Shown here one piece after another: positions 24,655 to 37,263 of a stretch of 64,000 bases of DNA. The notes under the pieces are model-generated. The model was not told where the DNA came from and made no database searches. It was given only the letters and a program-made list of their open reading frames with translations. Each line of letters opens with the position of its first letter. Position 1 is the stretch's first letter. The DNA lies in the NCBI RefSeq assembly GCF_002105155.1, contig NW_019028985.1:62001-126000 (forward strand), read 5' to 3'. Made by a program: the position numbers and the translations under genes. The stretch is from Lobosporangium transversale (Eukaryota > Mortierellomycota > Mortierellomycetes > Mortierellales > Mortierellaceae).

Positions 24655-25958
24655 ATGCTACCGCGGGTACGTCATTGGGAGCCCAAGCCGATTTCAACAA
24701 AGTATTCATATGCATCTAAAAGATACCAAAGCACCACCAATGCAACAATAGCAAAAAAGGTAGAGCAATCCTTTACCAATCTCCCTCTCTCCCCCTTTTT
24801 TTATTCTCAAGTATATCCAAGGCCGAGTTACCTAAAATACTGATCCAGGGGGGGGGGTTTTTTTTGTTACTGTTGGAGTGGGATTTAGCTACTCTATATG
24901 GGATCAGAACTTCAGGAATACGACTTTTCCAATGAACTCCTCCCAGAGTTGATAGCAGAGTCAGACCAGGAGGATTTCGACCTTTCATACTATGATCCAT
25001 TCTTGGGAAATCTTTGCGCTACAGGACGATTTGTGGATTTGCCAGTAATTATCACACCTGAAGGGGATAGAGGGACAGATGTCGGCATCACACTGATTGC
25101 ACGAAAGCAATTATCATCATCATCATCATTTCAACAACATCCTCAACCTCCTTACCGTATGATTAGACCAAGGTCGTCACTGATGTCATTTCTCTCACCC
25201 ATCTGTCAAGTGGCTACACCTTCCACAACATCACGAATGGGGCCTCCTGATGGTAATAGAAGAAATAGTGGATACAGGCTTTTAATTTATTTTTCATGAA
25301 AAGCAGTAGAAGAGCATCTATGAATCCATTTTCATTTCTATTTTTCACTATTATCACGAGATAGAGCAATTCCTGGTCCGTACGAGGGAAAGCGTGGCCA
25401 TTCTTGCGCCAAAGAAAGATGTTCCTACAGAAATTTATAGAGTCGAACCCGACTATATCAGCAAAATGGCCCAGATTTCAACAAGACCTTCTAACTGCAC
25501 TGACGTGACGATCCATGCCGCCATGTCTCCTTATACCCCCAATACATATGCTTTCATGGGCGACAGAGGAAGAATTGCTTTATGGACTCCAACCATCTTA
25601 TCTAGTGGCAGGACTTTTGATGACTTGGACGACTATAGTATGGTGTTATACGACAGTGACGATGAAGGTGAATATAGTACAATGCTTACAGGATCGACAG
25701 ACTCTTCATCAAAAGTAACCATCATTCGTGATGCGGATCCAACATTTTCCTCAGACGCTACTACACAGGATCATGACCCTTGGCAGAGTTGTACCTGGGG
25801 AGCTCATCCTTCGCAGCTGATAACGGCGTCCAGGAAATCACTTGATTTGGTTGACTTTAGAGTGGAAGTAAGAGTAAATTCGTTTGACCTTAATTATGAC
25901 ATATAAGCATTAAGATCAGTATTTGACTGATCTGAGGGCTGACTAAGTTTCCGATTTT

Positions 25959-25993
<35 letters not shown>

Positions 25994-28901
25994 GGTGTGT
26001 GGATGTTGTTTATATTAATATATTCACAGCGCAAGGCAACCCAGACGTACCTCTTTACACCAAGGATAGGAGAAACTATTCGTGCAATTCAAGAGGATCA
26101 GGCGCTTCAGTTAGCTCCCTTTCAGACCTATATCGCTACGTCACACCAAGTTGCGTGTATTGACCAACGATATGCGAAAAGGCCCCTCATTTCATGGGCG
26201 CACCAAATGGATCGTTTTATGCCATGTGGAATAAAAGCTATGGACCTTGTATCAGAAGGCAAAAATTACTGTAAGATTTTCCTCTCCTTTCTATGATTGA
26301 TTTGCATTTGATCAGTTTGTCGTAAATCCGTAAATCTAGTCTTGATTGAATTTCTTTTATCTTTTTGATACCTATAGCGACAGTTCTGATATGGAGTAGA
26401 CGCAATGCAGACATCCTTGCTTACAACATCTCACTTGGTTCAAATAAGACGGACCTGGGGCTATTGTCCATGCAGGGGCGCGCACAGGAGTTACCCTCAT
26501 TCCAATCGCATTCACAATATGTCAACACCAGCTCGCTCCGAGATCCACTTAAACGTAATAACATTAGAGAGAGAGCAGATGGGGCGATGGAACATGCTGT
26601 TAAGCCTCCACTGTTAGGACTTGCTATCATTCCAGATCATGTTTTCGACGATAGCGAGTTTGATGAAGATAACGATAATGATGTTTCAGACTCGATACAG
26701 AAAAGCATTTCGAAATTCTCTTTGGTACAATATGCGCTGACGGGTGCTGTGTATTCTCAGGATTTTGAAATACGGACCAAGGAGGATATAGAGGCAGAAA
26801 ACAACGCTGTATTGAGAGATTCAATTCTTGAAAACTTTGACACTGATGTACATCGGAGAGTAGATGCAACCTCGGGGAATGAACTTTCAACTGGAATCGC
26901 ATTTGACCTGATGACTAAGGTGTCTGAGGTGGACAAAGAGAAGGAGAATGAAGGGAGTAAAGAAATACCTACTAATGAAGATGTGATAATCGACAGAATG
27001 ATTGCAACTGCAGAGGCGCACGTAGCACCTTGGAGAAAGGGTGTTAAGGAGGCTCAAGATTTAGCAGATAAAGTGCAGTTAACTAAAGGCGATGTCCATG
27101 CACACGTGGATATGGATTTACGCTCGTTTTTCTCTAAACTCCAGGAGCACGCCTCGGTCGATTGGGACGCTTCAACAAATACAGACTCCGTTAATATTGA
27201 CAAGAAGATTACCAGTGCCATGGAGATAATCAACAACAGTACCACTCCCAAGGATATGTAAGGAGCCTATTTTTTTTTTTTGTTTTTGTTTTTGAAAGAC
27301 GCATTTATGTGAGTATCTTTTTCAAAATTACGGCTGTTTAACTTGTAAGCCGCCCCCCATTCATTTATGCTTGTAGCTATGCTTTATTGGAAGAGATCGA
27401 ATGTATCAATTTGCCTACCTTTGAGCGGGACGTGATTGCACAAGGAGTTATGCAAAACATTAATATGGATCCTTATGAGGCAACGGCCGGAGGAGAGATC
27501 ATTCATCGTCAAGTCAGGAAGATATGGCCTATTTTCGGCCGAAAAGTAGATACCTTACTACGAGATTCGGAATCCAACGCAGATGCGATTGCAACGCTCC
27601 TTAAAGAAATGTACCCCTTCCCTGAAAGTGTCTCGTTGGAACTGTATCAAGACGAAGAATCAAGGGAAGAGAGTACCCTCTCGAGCCGGTTGGCGAACAT
27701 GAACATTCCGCCTACTAATACTACTAACAACGAACATACTGTACACAGAATAGTGGGTGGTAATGGAGATGATGCTGTACAGTATGCTGAATGGCCTTCA
27801 TTGGAATCGCGACAGACTCGAAGTAGGACAATAAAGAGGTTGGCTCAAGATTTGACCCTGTGTTCAACAGTGGTCATTCGAACAGTGGAACCAGAGATAA
27901 CGAGTGGTCAGAAAACAGCAACAACAGAGCTTCCAACGTTTCAATATCTCTTTCAAGATACAACGTCACAGCCGGAGCAATCCAAAGGACCATCAGCTGT
28001 CACTCTCTCATCTAAATGTAGATCTGTACTAAATGAGTGGATACTAGGGGAGAATCCGGCCAAGTACGTTTATAAATTACCAGAAGAGTTTGCTGATAGT
28101 AGGGCAGCAGGAGATGATGACGATGGTGAAGCCATGAACTCGGATGAGGCTAGAGAACATGAAGAACGACTGTTGAAGATGCGTCGGAAACGAGAGAAAC
28201 GTGCTCAGAAAATCAAATCGGCTCGGATGAATGACCTTTCTTATAATGTCAATGCATTGGGCTCTTCCTCGATGCCTATGATCGGGACGGGTATCATTAC
28301 AAATCCCTTTAGTGCTAGTTATTCGCATGTGGAGGCGGATGAAGATGGTGTGTTTTCGTTACCAACAGTGGTCTCGGCTTCTCAATTATCACAGTCGAAG
28401 ATGAGATCACAGCAGCAGCAGAAACAACTAAGCTCTATGAAGGCTAAACCGTTAAAGGGATCCGTTTCAGCAACAGCACCGTCCACAACCTCAGCGGAAG
28501 GAGACTCATTATCTCTCGACGTATTTGAGACCCCGAGCCGCGTGGATCGCCTCGCGGCGAAAAGCAAGATCAAGGCCAAGAGTCAATCACAGAGTCTTTC
28601 ACAAGAGAGGAACGGACACTTGTGGGGTAACGAGGATAGCACATTAACTCAGGATGGACTGAGCTTTGGCTCTAGCCAATCCATGTCTATGTCACAGCCT
28701 GCACTCAGCCTTCCTGTGGAGAAAGGTGGAAGTTTTGAGTCGCTGGAGACAACAGATCGATCTGCAATCTGGGGGGCAAGCCAACCCATTATGGGTACAT
28801 CTTCAGGAATCAAGAAGACGAAGCCCAAGGATAAGGCGATGAACAAGTCGAAAGAAGGAGAGAAACTCAAGCCTAAGAAGGCTCGCATGGGTGGATTTTA
28901 A
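24655..28901 (+). CDS. RRN6: RNA polymerase I core-factor subunit Rrn6/TAF1C-like
   Basis: Probable nucleolar factor recruiting Pol I to rDNA promoters. Exons: 24655-24759, 24889-25252, 25365-25867, 26030-26270, 26378-27257, 27377-28901; 3618 nt, 1205 aa. The first half reads as a degenerate beta-propeller with WD-like segments (DVTIHAAMSPYTPNTYAFMG, QSCTWGAHPSQLITASRKSL, TVLIWSRRNADILAYN). A helical, acidic C-terminal half follows. The last 130 residues are Ser/Gln/Lys-rich and end KKARMGGF; a basic tail closing on Gly-Phe is typical of fungal Rrn6. The segment YAEWPSLESRQTRSR also fits the family. The start is less secure: ATG 24655 follows a CACAG acceptor-like sequence, so an upstream exon is possible. 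The first intron's acceptor lies beyond a G10 run. Other beta-propeller proteins cannot be excluded. Confidence 0.72.
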
Positions 28902-29379
28902 TTTTTGAACTGTCTACTTGCTTTAATTTGCTTTAATGATGTTTTTTTTTTCTTTTAATTTTTTTTTTATTTGCTTCATTCAATATTCGACAAACACGAA
29001 ATCGTTTTCTATGGATATCTTATTAGCTTTTACTCCACTTCTTTTTCTTTTTTTCATTAGAATAGACAGCACCCCTAATCTCATGTAGAATAAATATTCG
29101 CACAAGCATTGTCAGCCTTATTTGATAGAAGAAAGAATGGTTACCCACTTACAAGGCTTGTGCACAACTGATAAGTGGGATAGAGTAATAGACTCTTAGT
29201 GAGTATTCGTCAAGAGAGTATGCTCCACTACCACTGTGGCGTTCGTAGTGATTAAAAAAATATTTTTTTCCTCCTCTTGTCTTTTGTGAAATGGGTAAAA
29301 AGTACGATTGATCTTACGACGTAAAGTGTCAATCATATCAGACATAAACGAGTACGTGTTATTTTTTATTGATCTAAAT
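28902..29379. other. Intergenic, convergent 3' ends
   Basis: T-rich 3' flank of RRN6 and of the thioredoxin-like pseudogene; AATAAATATT-like elements occur near 29090. No gene is seen. Confidence 0.6.
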
Positions 29380-30319
29380 CTAAGTTTGTGAGTCCAGTAG
29401 CTTGTTAAGCTCCACATCAAAATTCTCCCCAGGACTTCCAACGTACACAACAACCCATTGGCGACTAGGGCCAGACAAGGGATAGCCTCATACCCTGCTT
29501 TCATGTAAGCATCTGAAGAATAAAAAAAAAGCGTATCAAGGTCATTGATTTGACTAATGCATGAACAAGGCTCTAATATCTGCTATTCTGATTCTGATTC
29601 TACAACAGGACATTCGTTTGATAGGAAAAATATCTTTGTCCTTTCCCATTATAGATATTTATACATTGTCCTTAAACTTACTTTGCATCGCATGGTCTTC
29701 GTTATCGATGACAAGAGTGTGTCTAAAAATGTTCCTCTTTCCTTCAAGGAAAGCCTTGGTCACTTCAACGTCATGCCCTTTTTGCTGAAACATGCCTTTA
29801 TTGTTCACGCCCACCACAGCCACAAGCCAGCATGCTTTTCAGCCAAATCAGAAAGTTCGGGAGCAGACTGAATGCAGGGATCGCACCTTTGAAAATTACA
29901 TGTGTATAAGAAATAGTCCCTTATACCATGAAGCCCAAAAGTCTAGGACAACAATCTCCTCCTTCCCTGTGTATTCCGGGCCAGAGATGTGTTTATAATG
30001 GTTAAGGATATCCTTAACATCCAAGGCCTGCCCTAATAGATCACTTTTCCAGTCCGGTTCTTAGAAGATCTCGTACGAACTCATACGTTTTGAAGCCAAA
30101 TTTGCTCAAGGCCTCTAGAGGATCTGTTCCTTCATGGTTTTCGCCCAAGTGCCCCCTGGCTTGACCCTTAGAGGTCTCGACCGCAGCCCAGAATACATCG
30201 TCATCCCAGTCCTCGTCGTCTTTACCTTGGAAAGGTAAAATAATGAGCGGTATGAAGATATTCTGGATATTCACATCCCGCTCAGTTGGATCCTTCAATT
30301 CTTCTGGATTCCCGGTCAT
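29380..30319 (-). pseudogene. Thioredoxin-like protein, frameshifted copy
   Basis: A minus-strand relative of the intact gene at 32907-34061. It keeps the same three-exon layout and intron phases. From ATG 30319 it reads MTGNPEELKDPTERDV..., then DWKSDLLGQALDVKDILNHY, VVLDFWASW|CDPCIQSAPELSDLAEKHAG (40-nt intron inside the Trp codon), LVAVVGVNNKGMF, a second intron, GYEAIPCLALVANG and VYVGSPGENFDVELNKLLDS with a stop at 29382-29380. Three breaks interrupt the frame: an out-of-frame deletion near 30060, a one-base loss near 29830, and another near 29450. The CxxC centre (CDPC) and cis-proline (IPC) are still present. Good conservation on both sides of each break suggests recent decay or sequencing errors. 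A TATA element is still in place upstream. Confidence 0.72.
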
Positions 30320-30800
30320 AATTAAAAAGCGAAGAGAAAAACTGTTTAATTGGTAAGTTTGGTGAGGAATGTGAGTTAGATTGAAGAGTTACGGTTTATG
30401 ATTTATTTTTTATGATGGGAACATTTATACGTGAATTCATCGCGAGAAAAAAATAAAAAAAAAAAAAAAGCTTCGCCATTTATTTATCGACCAATTAGCT
30501 TATCCATAATATGATGTAAAGAGAAGACTACTCTGGATCCTTTTCATAATAATGAAACGCAAGTTATATATATACCCTCAGCCCTTGGGCGCAGATGTCT
30601 AGATATCTAGGGCAGAATAAAAGCAAAATGAAGGACAATGCCATTGCTAACGTAAGCGTTACTCGAGTGACCACCATTTCTTCTTTTTTCTGGTCTTGGC
30701 TGGCGATCTATGAAAGGGTCATTTTATTGATTCTACTATCGCTACCATTGTTTTGGCATCAGTTCCCAAGTTCTGTTTATTATTTCTCTTTTTCTTCTCT
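30320..30800. other. Intergenic, pseudogene upstream / KRE2 3' flank
   Basis: Holds the presumed promoter of the pseudogene and the 3' flank of KRE2. A plus-strand frame at 30595-30804 is hydrophobic and lacks codon structure, so it was not called. No other feature is seen. Confidence 0.6.
30423..30429 (-). promoter_or_regulatory. TATA box of the thioredoxin-like pseudogene
   Basis: The minus strand reads TATAAAT about 105 nt before the ATG at 30319. Confidence 0.4.
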
Positions 30801-32570
30801 CTAGTCATCTACTTCCTCGGGAAAAACTATCCTTTCCTCTCCTGCCAGGTCCAGAAACTTGCTAGTGCATGTAAAACGCTCAAGATCTAATAAAGAAGAA
30901 AGGAGATGAAGGTGAGCATTTAGAAGCAAGCTCTGTTTTTTTTTTCTTGGCATGTACCCCACATGCCCTAAGCAACATATTGAGGGAGAACATACTCGCA
31001 TTTAATTCCGGATCGCAATGGCACTTCAACTGCAAATGAGGTTCTGCTGGGCAATTGTGAAACGGCTCATGATAGTATCCAATTTCTCGAAAGAAATGAA
31101 TCTGGTTAATAGGCAGTAATAACACTGCGGCAATCGTATGAACCGGCGCATCACCCCAACGTTCATAAAAGAAGCCACCTTGGTGATCAAGGTGATCAAA
31201 ATATGCTTGGAATGCTTCACTACGCATCCAACGCGCGTCTACAATCTCAAAATTGGACCAGAAATGACAGTTCTAAATATGAATGTGGAGTGTAGGGATG
31301 TGAGCATCCTTGTATGTGAAATTGAACGTTGATTACAAAAACCATAGCCTTTTTTTTTTTTTTTTTTTTTCGCTCTTCAAGTGACAGTGAGATTAACAAA
31401 AAGATATTACATTATAAGTCCCGCCCTTGTCATCAGAAATTAGGCTTAGAGCATTGTTACGAGCTATGAACTGAGGGTTTCTTTCCATAAAGATTTTGGT
31501 GGCATTCCATAACCCACGAATTGTCTCCGAGTACTCGTAGAGAGAAATTGTGAATGCTATTTCATGAACATAAAGCATCCAGCGAGATGATCAGCAAAAA
31601 GGATCAGGAGCTGGTTTATACGCCTATACACGTTCGATAATGTTCTATCGAATACATATTGGCAACTCTTTTTTTTTTTTTTTTTTTTTTTTACCGTACC
31701 GTATTTCTTATTATTGTCATGCATGTACAAGAATGGGTCAAAATCAACATCACACGAATACTTCACATCTGGCTCGATTCGCCAAAAGTAATCGAATGCC
31801 AATAAAGCTTCATGTTGAGCAACGAAGCCCGACTGAAACCTAATTTAAAAGATTCGTTCGTAATTCGGCTTTCCCATAAAACAAAGACTCTTTTCTTTTT
31901 CTTTTTAAAAAAATAAAATAAAATAAAAAAAGTACCTGCACATATGCCGGTAGCTCTCACTGGATCCATAAATAACATTCTTCATTCTTTCCCTAGTCTC
32001 CGCTGCTTTTTTCTGTGAGATCCATGCTGGATAACTCCAATGCTCATGCGGTATCTGCGCAAAAACCATCTCGGCCTTGGACATCTTCCTCATCTTCTCT
32101 TTGAAATGACCTGAAAATGGTTTATCATTCAAGAACACATATGGATATTCATACCGATAGTTAAACCGATCTTCAATCTGTTGAACTGTGCGCAGAGCTC
32201 CATACAGATCCTCGTTTCGAACTAACATCATGAATGTTGCTTTAGCTTTACGCGTCGGAATGATTGGCCTTGGTGGTTTGCTTAACGTGACGACATTGCG
32301 TACAGTTTTTCCTTCCTCTAACTTGATTCGATCTGCTGGCTCACTAACGTGCGTTGCTGCTGTTATTGACCCAGTATCCTGTAATTGAATGAAATTTTTC
32401 GTATGGCTGTCCAATGATGTGTCAATACGCTCTTCTGATGGCTGCCCTTTTGCGATGAGACAATCCTTGACTGATGGGACCATTTCAGTGCTAACGACAC
32501 CGCATATGGCCGCCAGCATGATCATTATTACTATAACCTTCTTGAATGAGTGAGAGCGACCAGTACCCAT
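30801..32570 (-). CDS. KRE2: Alpha-1,2-mannosyltransferase, KRE2/MNT1 family (GT15)
   Basis: A Golgi type II membrane enzyme adding alpha-1,2-mannose to O- and N-linked glycans. Minus-strand exons: 32570-31936, 31839-31700, 31556-31411, 31272-30996, 30886-30801; 1284 nt, 427 aa (yeast Kre2 442). A signal anchor ([15 protein letters not shown]) follows a short basic N-terminus. A 90-residue stem leads to the catalytic domain. Diagnostic GT15 motifs are [80 protein letters not shown] and [14 protein letters not shown]. Every exon joint restores a family motif ([23 protein letters not shown]). The last 28 residues after CHCDPELNA are less conserved. It sits between an intact and a broken copy of the thioredoxin-like gene. 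Donor GTACGG at exon 2 is slightly unusual. Confidence 0.94.
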
Positions 32571-32622
32571 AATAAAATACAACACTTGAAAAACATATAA
32601 GTCAGGAAATAAACAAACAAAC

Positions 32623-32654
<32 letters not shown>

Positions 32655-32906
32655 GCATAAAACTGTCCCTTACAAGCAATGTGTAACAAACAACCCACAT
32701 TCATTTCCCCTTGATTAGCATCCTCTGGAATTCTCAGGTGTACCAAAATCGTCTAGGGAAAGCTATATTAGTAATTCTTTTAAGTTTCTTTGCTCGAGCT
32801 TTTCTTTTTTTAAAAAGGGTCAATGTCGGCCATTGATCTATTTATTACAATTATTGTATGTAAATGATAAAAAAAAGTGGATGAAGATAAATTAGACGAG
32901 TGCTTA
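32571..32906. other. KRE2 promoter region
   Basis: 336 bp between KRE2 and the thioredoxin-like gene, both on the minus strand. It contains A28 (32623-32650) 53 bp before the KRE2 start. No gene is seen. Confidence 0.6.
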
Positions 32907-34061
32907 TTATTCTTCCCGTGCACGTCCCGCCTCGATGGTTTCCAGTTCTTGCATTAAAGTTGGCCGAAAGGATTCCTGTGGAGAGCCTACGTATTTGACG
33001 ACACCATCGACAACCAATAGTATACAAGGAATCCCCCGATAGCCGCCTGGGTTATAGACATCTATTTTTTATTTTATTTTTTTTTGAACGATAACGTACA
33101 TTTAGACAATCACATCATACGACAAGGAAATAGGGTGATACAAGTCAAGTTAGAAAAAAGAGATGGATGAGCAAAAAAACACGTTGTTGCACGATGACAA
33201 AAAAAATACTGCATTTCATTTCCTAAGGTAATTTTGTCACACATGAAAAGCTCCTGTATCCAGTAGCAATGGCATTTCCCTTGAGCCCGATGTTGTTCAC
33301 CATGGGTAAATGTGTATAAAAAAAAAAAAAAGAAAAAAGAAAAGGATTGGTGCAACTTACTGTCTCGTGCGAATCCTTCCTCATTATCAATGTAAATCGT
33401 GTACCGGAATCCGTCTTGATTCTCTTCCAAAAAGTCGTTTAGTTCCTCAATGTTGTATTCATTTGTAGAACTGAAAATGTTATCGTTATGGATACCAATT
33501 ATTGCAATACGATCCTTGAATTCATCCGCAAGATCTGATAGTCCCGGTCCAGCCTGTACACATGGATCACACCTGAAGGATTTTTAATAAAAAAAAGTAA
33601 TAATAATAAAAATCAGATTGGTGAGAGGAATTCAATTTATATTATGGTAAATGATATGTTAACAAGTCTTACCACTTTGCCCAAAAGTCGATGACTACTA
33701 CCCTGCAACGAGTGTCGAGCAAAGGTCCGGAGACATAATGACATTTGGAAAGCACAGCTTCTATATTGATAGACTCTCCAATTAAAGGGCTCTTCCATCC
33801 TGGCCGGAAACATAAGGCCGGACCCTTCTTGAACTGAGCTCGCATGGTTTCGTATGAATCGATGTTGTATCGCGCCAGAAACTCAAATGGGTTCGAAAAT
33901 CCGATCTCCTGTACTCTGGCTTGGAATTCTTTTAGGGCAATGTCAAATGGTTCGTCTTCCCATTTATCCTCATATTTGTCTTCGAATGGGCCATTGAGGA
34001 TTGTGTTGTACGCCTCGACGAGCTCAAACTCCTTCTCTGTCAATGGGGGGTATTGCGACAT
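32907..34061 (-). CDS. Thioredoxin-like fold protein with CDPC active site
   Basis: Minus-strand exons 34061-33673, 33572-33361 and 33061-32907; 756 nt, 251 aa. The N-terminal 130 residues are an alpha-helical region of unknown role (MSQYPPLTEKEFELVEAYN ... YETMRAQF). The C-terminal half is a thioredoxin/TlpA-like domain: strand VVVIDFWAKW, redox centre WCDPC at the domain's first helix, IAIIGIHNDN, then the cis-proline turn RGIPCILLVVDG and strand VVKYVGSP. No signal peptide or transmembrane segment is visible, so it is probably cytosolic. The substrate is unknown; a role in disulfide or peroxide chemistry is inferred from the CxxC plus cis-Pro pair. The first intron splits the Trp codon of WC exactly as in the broken paralogue at 29380-30319. 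A TATAAAAA element lies upstream. Confidence 0.82.
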
Positions 34062-35547
34062 CCCTTAAATGCTTTGTTATAGTAATAATAGTGACAGTGG
34101 TATTGGTGTATGTGAAGAATAAAATGAATACCGTATTAATGCATCAATAGGCTAAAGAAATAAAAGATGAGCAAGGAAGGGAAAAAAAAAAATATACTTG
34201 GATGATGATACCAGGATGTACCTTTTTTATACCTGACGATAAAAGTCAACGCCTCAAAGTAATCAAGTGTTTTTACTATCCATTTGCGCCAAAGAAACAT
34301 TTGAGAAAAAAGAGAGTGTACATGGACATGTTTGTAAGATAGGTGGAAGGCATTTTGAGTGTTTACAAATACAAAATAAATAAAATAAAAAAACATTACT
34401 CAGATCAAAGAAGAGTATAGTCCCACATAATTAGCCTGAAGGCGTCAACCAGCTGTTTTCCATTGTGCTTCATCAACAAAAAAAAAAAAACTGCACCTGA
34501 TTTGCCCATGGATGCCTTTGGGCTTTTTGATACACCTAGAGAGCACTGCAGACAAAAGAGCTGACCTGGGGACCATGGACAAGCCTATCAGCTTATTTTT
34601 TATTACAGAAAAAAAAACAATTGGTCCGGGTCTTTTGGGAACATATTGGTGTTTCCACAGTGTATGAGTGTCTTTTTTTTTTTTTTTTTTTTTTTAACGT
34701 GGTGATAGGAATTATCCACTAAAGAAAGGAATTTTATTCTAGACAGAGGTCAAGGCTAAAAAAAGAGCGTGAGACGTGGACATGGACTTTGTATTACTTT
34801 CAAACGACGTTTAGTTTTAGCTCAGGGCATGGGCCCTTCCCCTGAACCTTGAATCTTTGAAAACATTCCTGTCCTAATCCTTGTCTCCTTCCGTATGTTC
34901 TTCATTCATATTGTTGCTGTGCTGTGGTTCGCACTGAAACCAACAAGGTGGATACATTTTATTCGCATTGACAACATGTGTCATATATAATATACAAGAA
35001 TATTTGTTGGTTTGCGCGTATGCCTCATCATTGGATTGGAGCAAGAATACGGATGAGCGAACTCTCTAGATATTGTCTAGCTTAATAAAGTACTTTTGTA
35101 AACAGCCCGACATCCGTAAATAACCGCTAGTGATCCCGCAAACTTAATGGAAAAGCAGAGCCACTCTTTTTGTCTATTCCTTTCTAGTGGATGGCAGGCG
35201 CTTCTATGAGTATGTAGATGTATGATCATGCCTATACGTCACAAATGATGTATGTTATTCAACTTATTCATTAAGAACACGTCTATTTTACTTCAAACAG
35301 GCTTCAGGCGATTTACAAAGAATGGCATTTGTCATCTTATAAGAAGCCATGTGAAGAGTTTTTCATCTATTTGAAAGAATTTTTTTACATTGAATCGAAT
35401 AAATCACTTATTCGACGCCTTTTTGACTTATTTATTTATTTATTTTGTTTTGTTTTGTTTTTTTTTTTTTTTTTTTTTGCTACCTTTCTAACGAAGTAAA
35501 TGCCTTACAAAATCCTTGGACATGCCACGGTTTAGTCATTATTATTA
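34062..35547. other. Intergenic, about 1.5 kb
   Basis: Upstream of the thioredoxin-like gene and downstream of SET5. No gene is supported. T23 (34673-34695) and T21 (35458-35478, preceded by TTTTG repeats) are present. Frames here are short and Phe-rich. Confidence 0.6.
34223..34231 (-). promoter_or_regulatory. TATA box of the thioredoxin-like gene
   Basis: The minus strand reads TATAAAAAA, preceded by CAGG, about 165 nt before the ATG at 34061. The tropomyosin TATA has the same CAGGTATAAA context. Confidence 0.4.
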
Positions 35548-37038
35548 TTACTCATCAACCTCCAATGCTCGCATGAGATCTTCAGGAAGGCTGTCATCTG
35601 GCCCTGTGCAGCGCTTGCACTTGCAGGTGAAGAGATACTCTGTACGAAGGTATTGCTGTCGTGTCTCTCTTTTCCAGAGAGGGTTACAGTATGTGATCTG
35701 AAGTTGTTCGTCTCGCTTGATATCCCTAGCTAGACGAATACTTACACCATAGCTAGTTCCAGCACCTGGATTATCAATAACCGTGTTGGGGAGACATGAA
35801 TGGTTCAACGAAGAATGCAGGAGATACATCCCTCCACTCTGATTATTGAGATTATACCGTCCTATGAATTTAAGGTAGGTGTCCATAGTAAAGAGACTAT
35901 CTTTCAGATCGTCCGGTAGAGCCTTTGTGAGGACAGGGTTTACTGCTTTATTGCTAGTGATCTTGAGCGGATACTGGCAGCCTTGGATAAGCAATTTTAA
36001 GCCCTTATTCCAAATCTCCAGTATTTGATCACCCATCATATCCCACGAGGTCTCCTTCTTTTGGCGTTCCTCCTGACTGATAGTGGCGAACGCGTCAAGG
36101 TGCTTTAGTACCAATGCTAGTTCCTCAGGCGATGTCTCATTAGCGATCAAAATGCGTTCATAGCAACGAAGTGCTCCCATGCCTGCGCTCCAGTTTTCTT
36201 CGACACAGTAGTTGATGTAATCTTTAATGGCCGGGTTCAAGGCTAAGCACTCGAAACGATGTGAGCTGTCCCATGCACTTTGCCTACAAGCTTTATAAAC
36301 GGTGATATGTATATATATATTCAATATAAACGAAGTGCCTTCGATCATAACTGACAGCATTGCCTGGTTATAGCATTAGAGATTATCATTTTATTACCCT
36401 TTGTACAGTACTTGATCTTGCCACAGCTTGGACATGCACAAATCAAAAGACTTCCATACTTGATGGTACGTGCGCAAAGACCGCAGGCTTCTCCTTTGCG
36501 GATCATATTGTATCTCTTCATAGGGGGGAAGTAGACAAAAGGAAATTCCCTGAAAACCTCCTTGCCTTTGGGAAGATCCTGTGCCGCGAATAAACCTAGT
36601 CCCCAAAGATAATATCAAATAATTGCTTTTAGGTGACCATTGAGTACTGATATCGTTTATGTTTTTATTATTATCCTTTCCCAGTGAGCACTTGAGTTTT
36701 TGTAGCTGTATAAAACTATATGTTCGTGTACCTTTGCCAACGACTTTATTGATCATTTTGGCCTTGATTTGACCATTGGTCAATGCGCTGACATCCACCT
36801 CCGTATCGATGTGACTGACAGGGACTGAAGGATCCAGATTCATCTCAGACTCTGGTCTGGCCACGGCGATACCAGCCTCGGTCATCAACTTTTTGACACG
36901 CTTCTCACTCACGAGCCAAGTAGGTTCTTGAGTTTGAATCTCTGCCAAGACCTTCTTAATACCCAGACTTGGGTCCTTCTGCTTGATAGAAGCAATGAGA
37001 GCAGTTAATGCTGGAGCCTCAGGAGTGATGGTCGCCAT
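35548..37038 (-). CDS. SET5: SET-domain lysine methyltransferase, SET5/SMYD-like
   Basis: Probable histone H4 lysine methyltransferase. Minus-strand exons 37038-36732, 36595-36398, 36290-35548; 1248 nt, 415 aa. The N-terminal domain (MATITPEAPALTALIASIKQ, then WLVSEKRVKKLMTEAG) and the following VPVSHIDTEVD are typical of fungal Set5. The SET domain starts KMINKVVGKG|LFAAQDLPKG and is split by a MYND-like zinc module: CGLC ... CPSCGKIKYCTKACRQ ... HRFEC. The SET core has HSSLNHSCLPNTVIDNP and ITYCNP, and the post-SET cysteines are TCKCKRC near the end. It is shorter than yeast Set5 (526 aa), partly through a shorter C-terminus. It shares a 225-bp divergent promoter with the rRNA methyltransferase gene. 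Confidence 0.9.
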
Positions 37039-37263
37039 GGTCGATTTGAATTCTTTTTCCTTACGAAAGAGGAGTGGAATGATCTTCTATAAACTTTTAC
37101 GCACAGAGCACTTCTTGTTTATATTTTTAGGGTTTGTGGCTTGAATCAAAAGGCACTTTTTTTTCAGGACCTCATGGCAAAGCAACCAGAACTGGAGCTT
37201 CATTGCCTCTTGCTCAAAGAAAAAAAAGAAAGAAAAAGAAAAAATATATGAATAAATAAAATA
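37039..37263. promoter_or_regulatory. Divergent promoter, SET5 and RCM1
   Basis: Only 225 bp separate the two start codons. It contains a TATAAAC element (about 37088), T8, and A/G-rich DNA close to the RCM1 start. An ATG at about 37174 opens a frame that does not join RCM1 and was not used. Confidence 0.6.
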
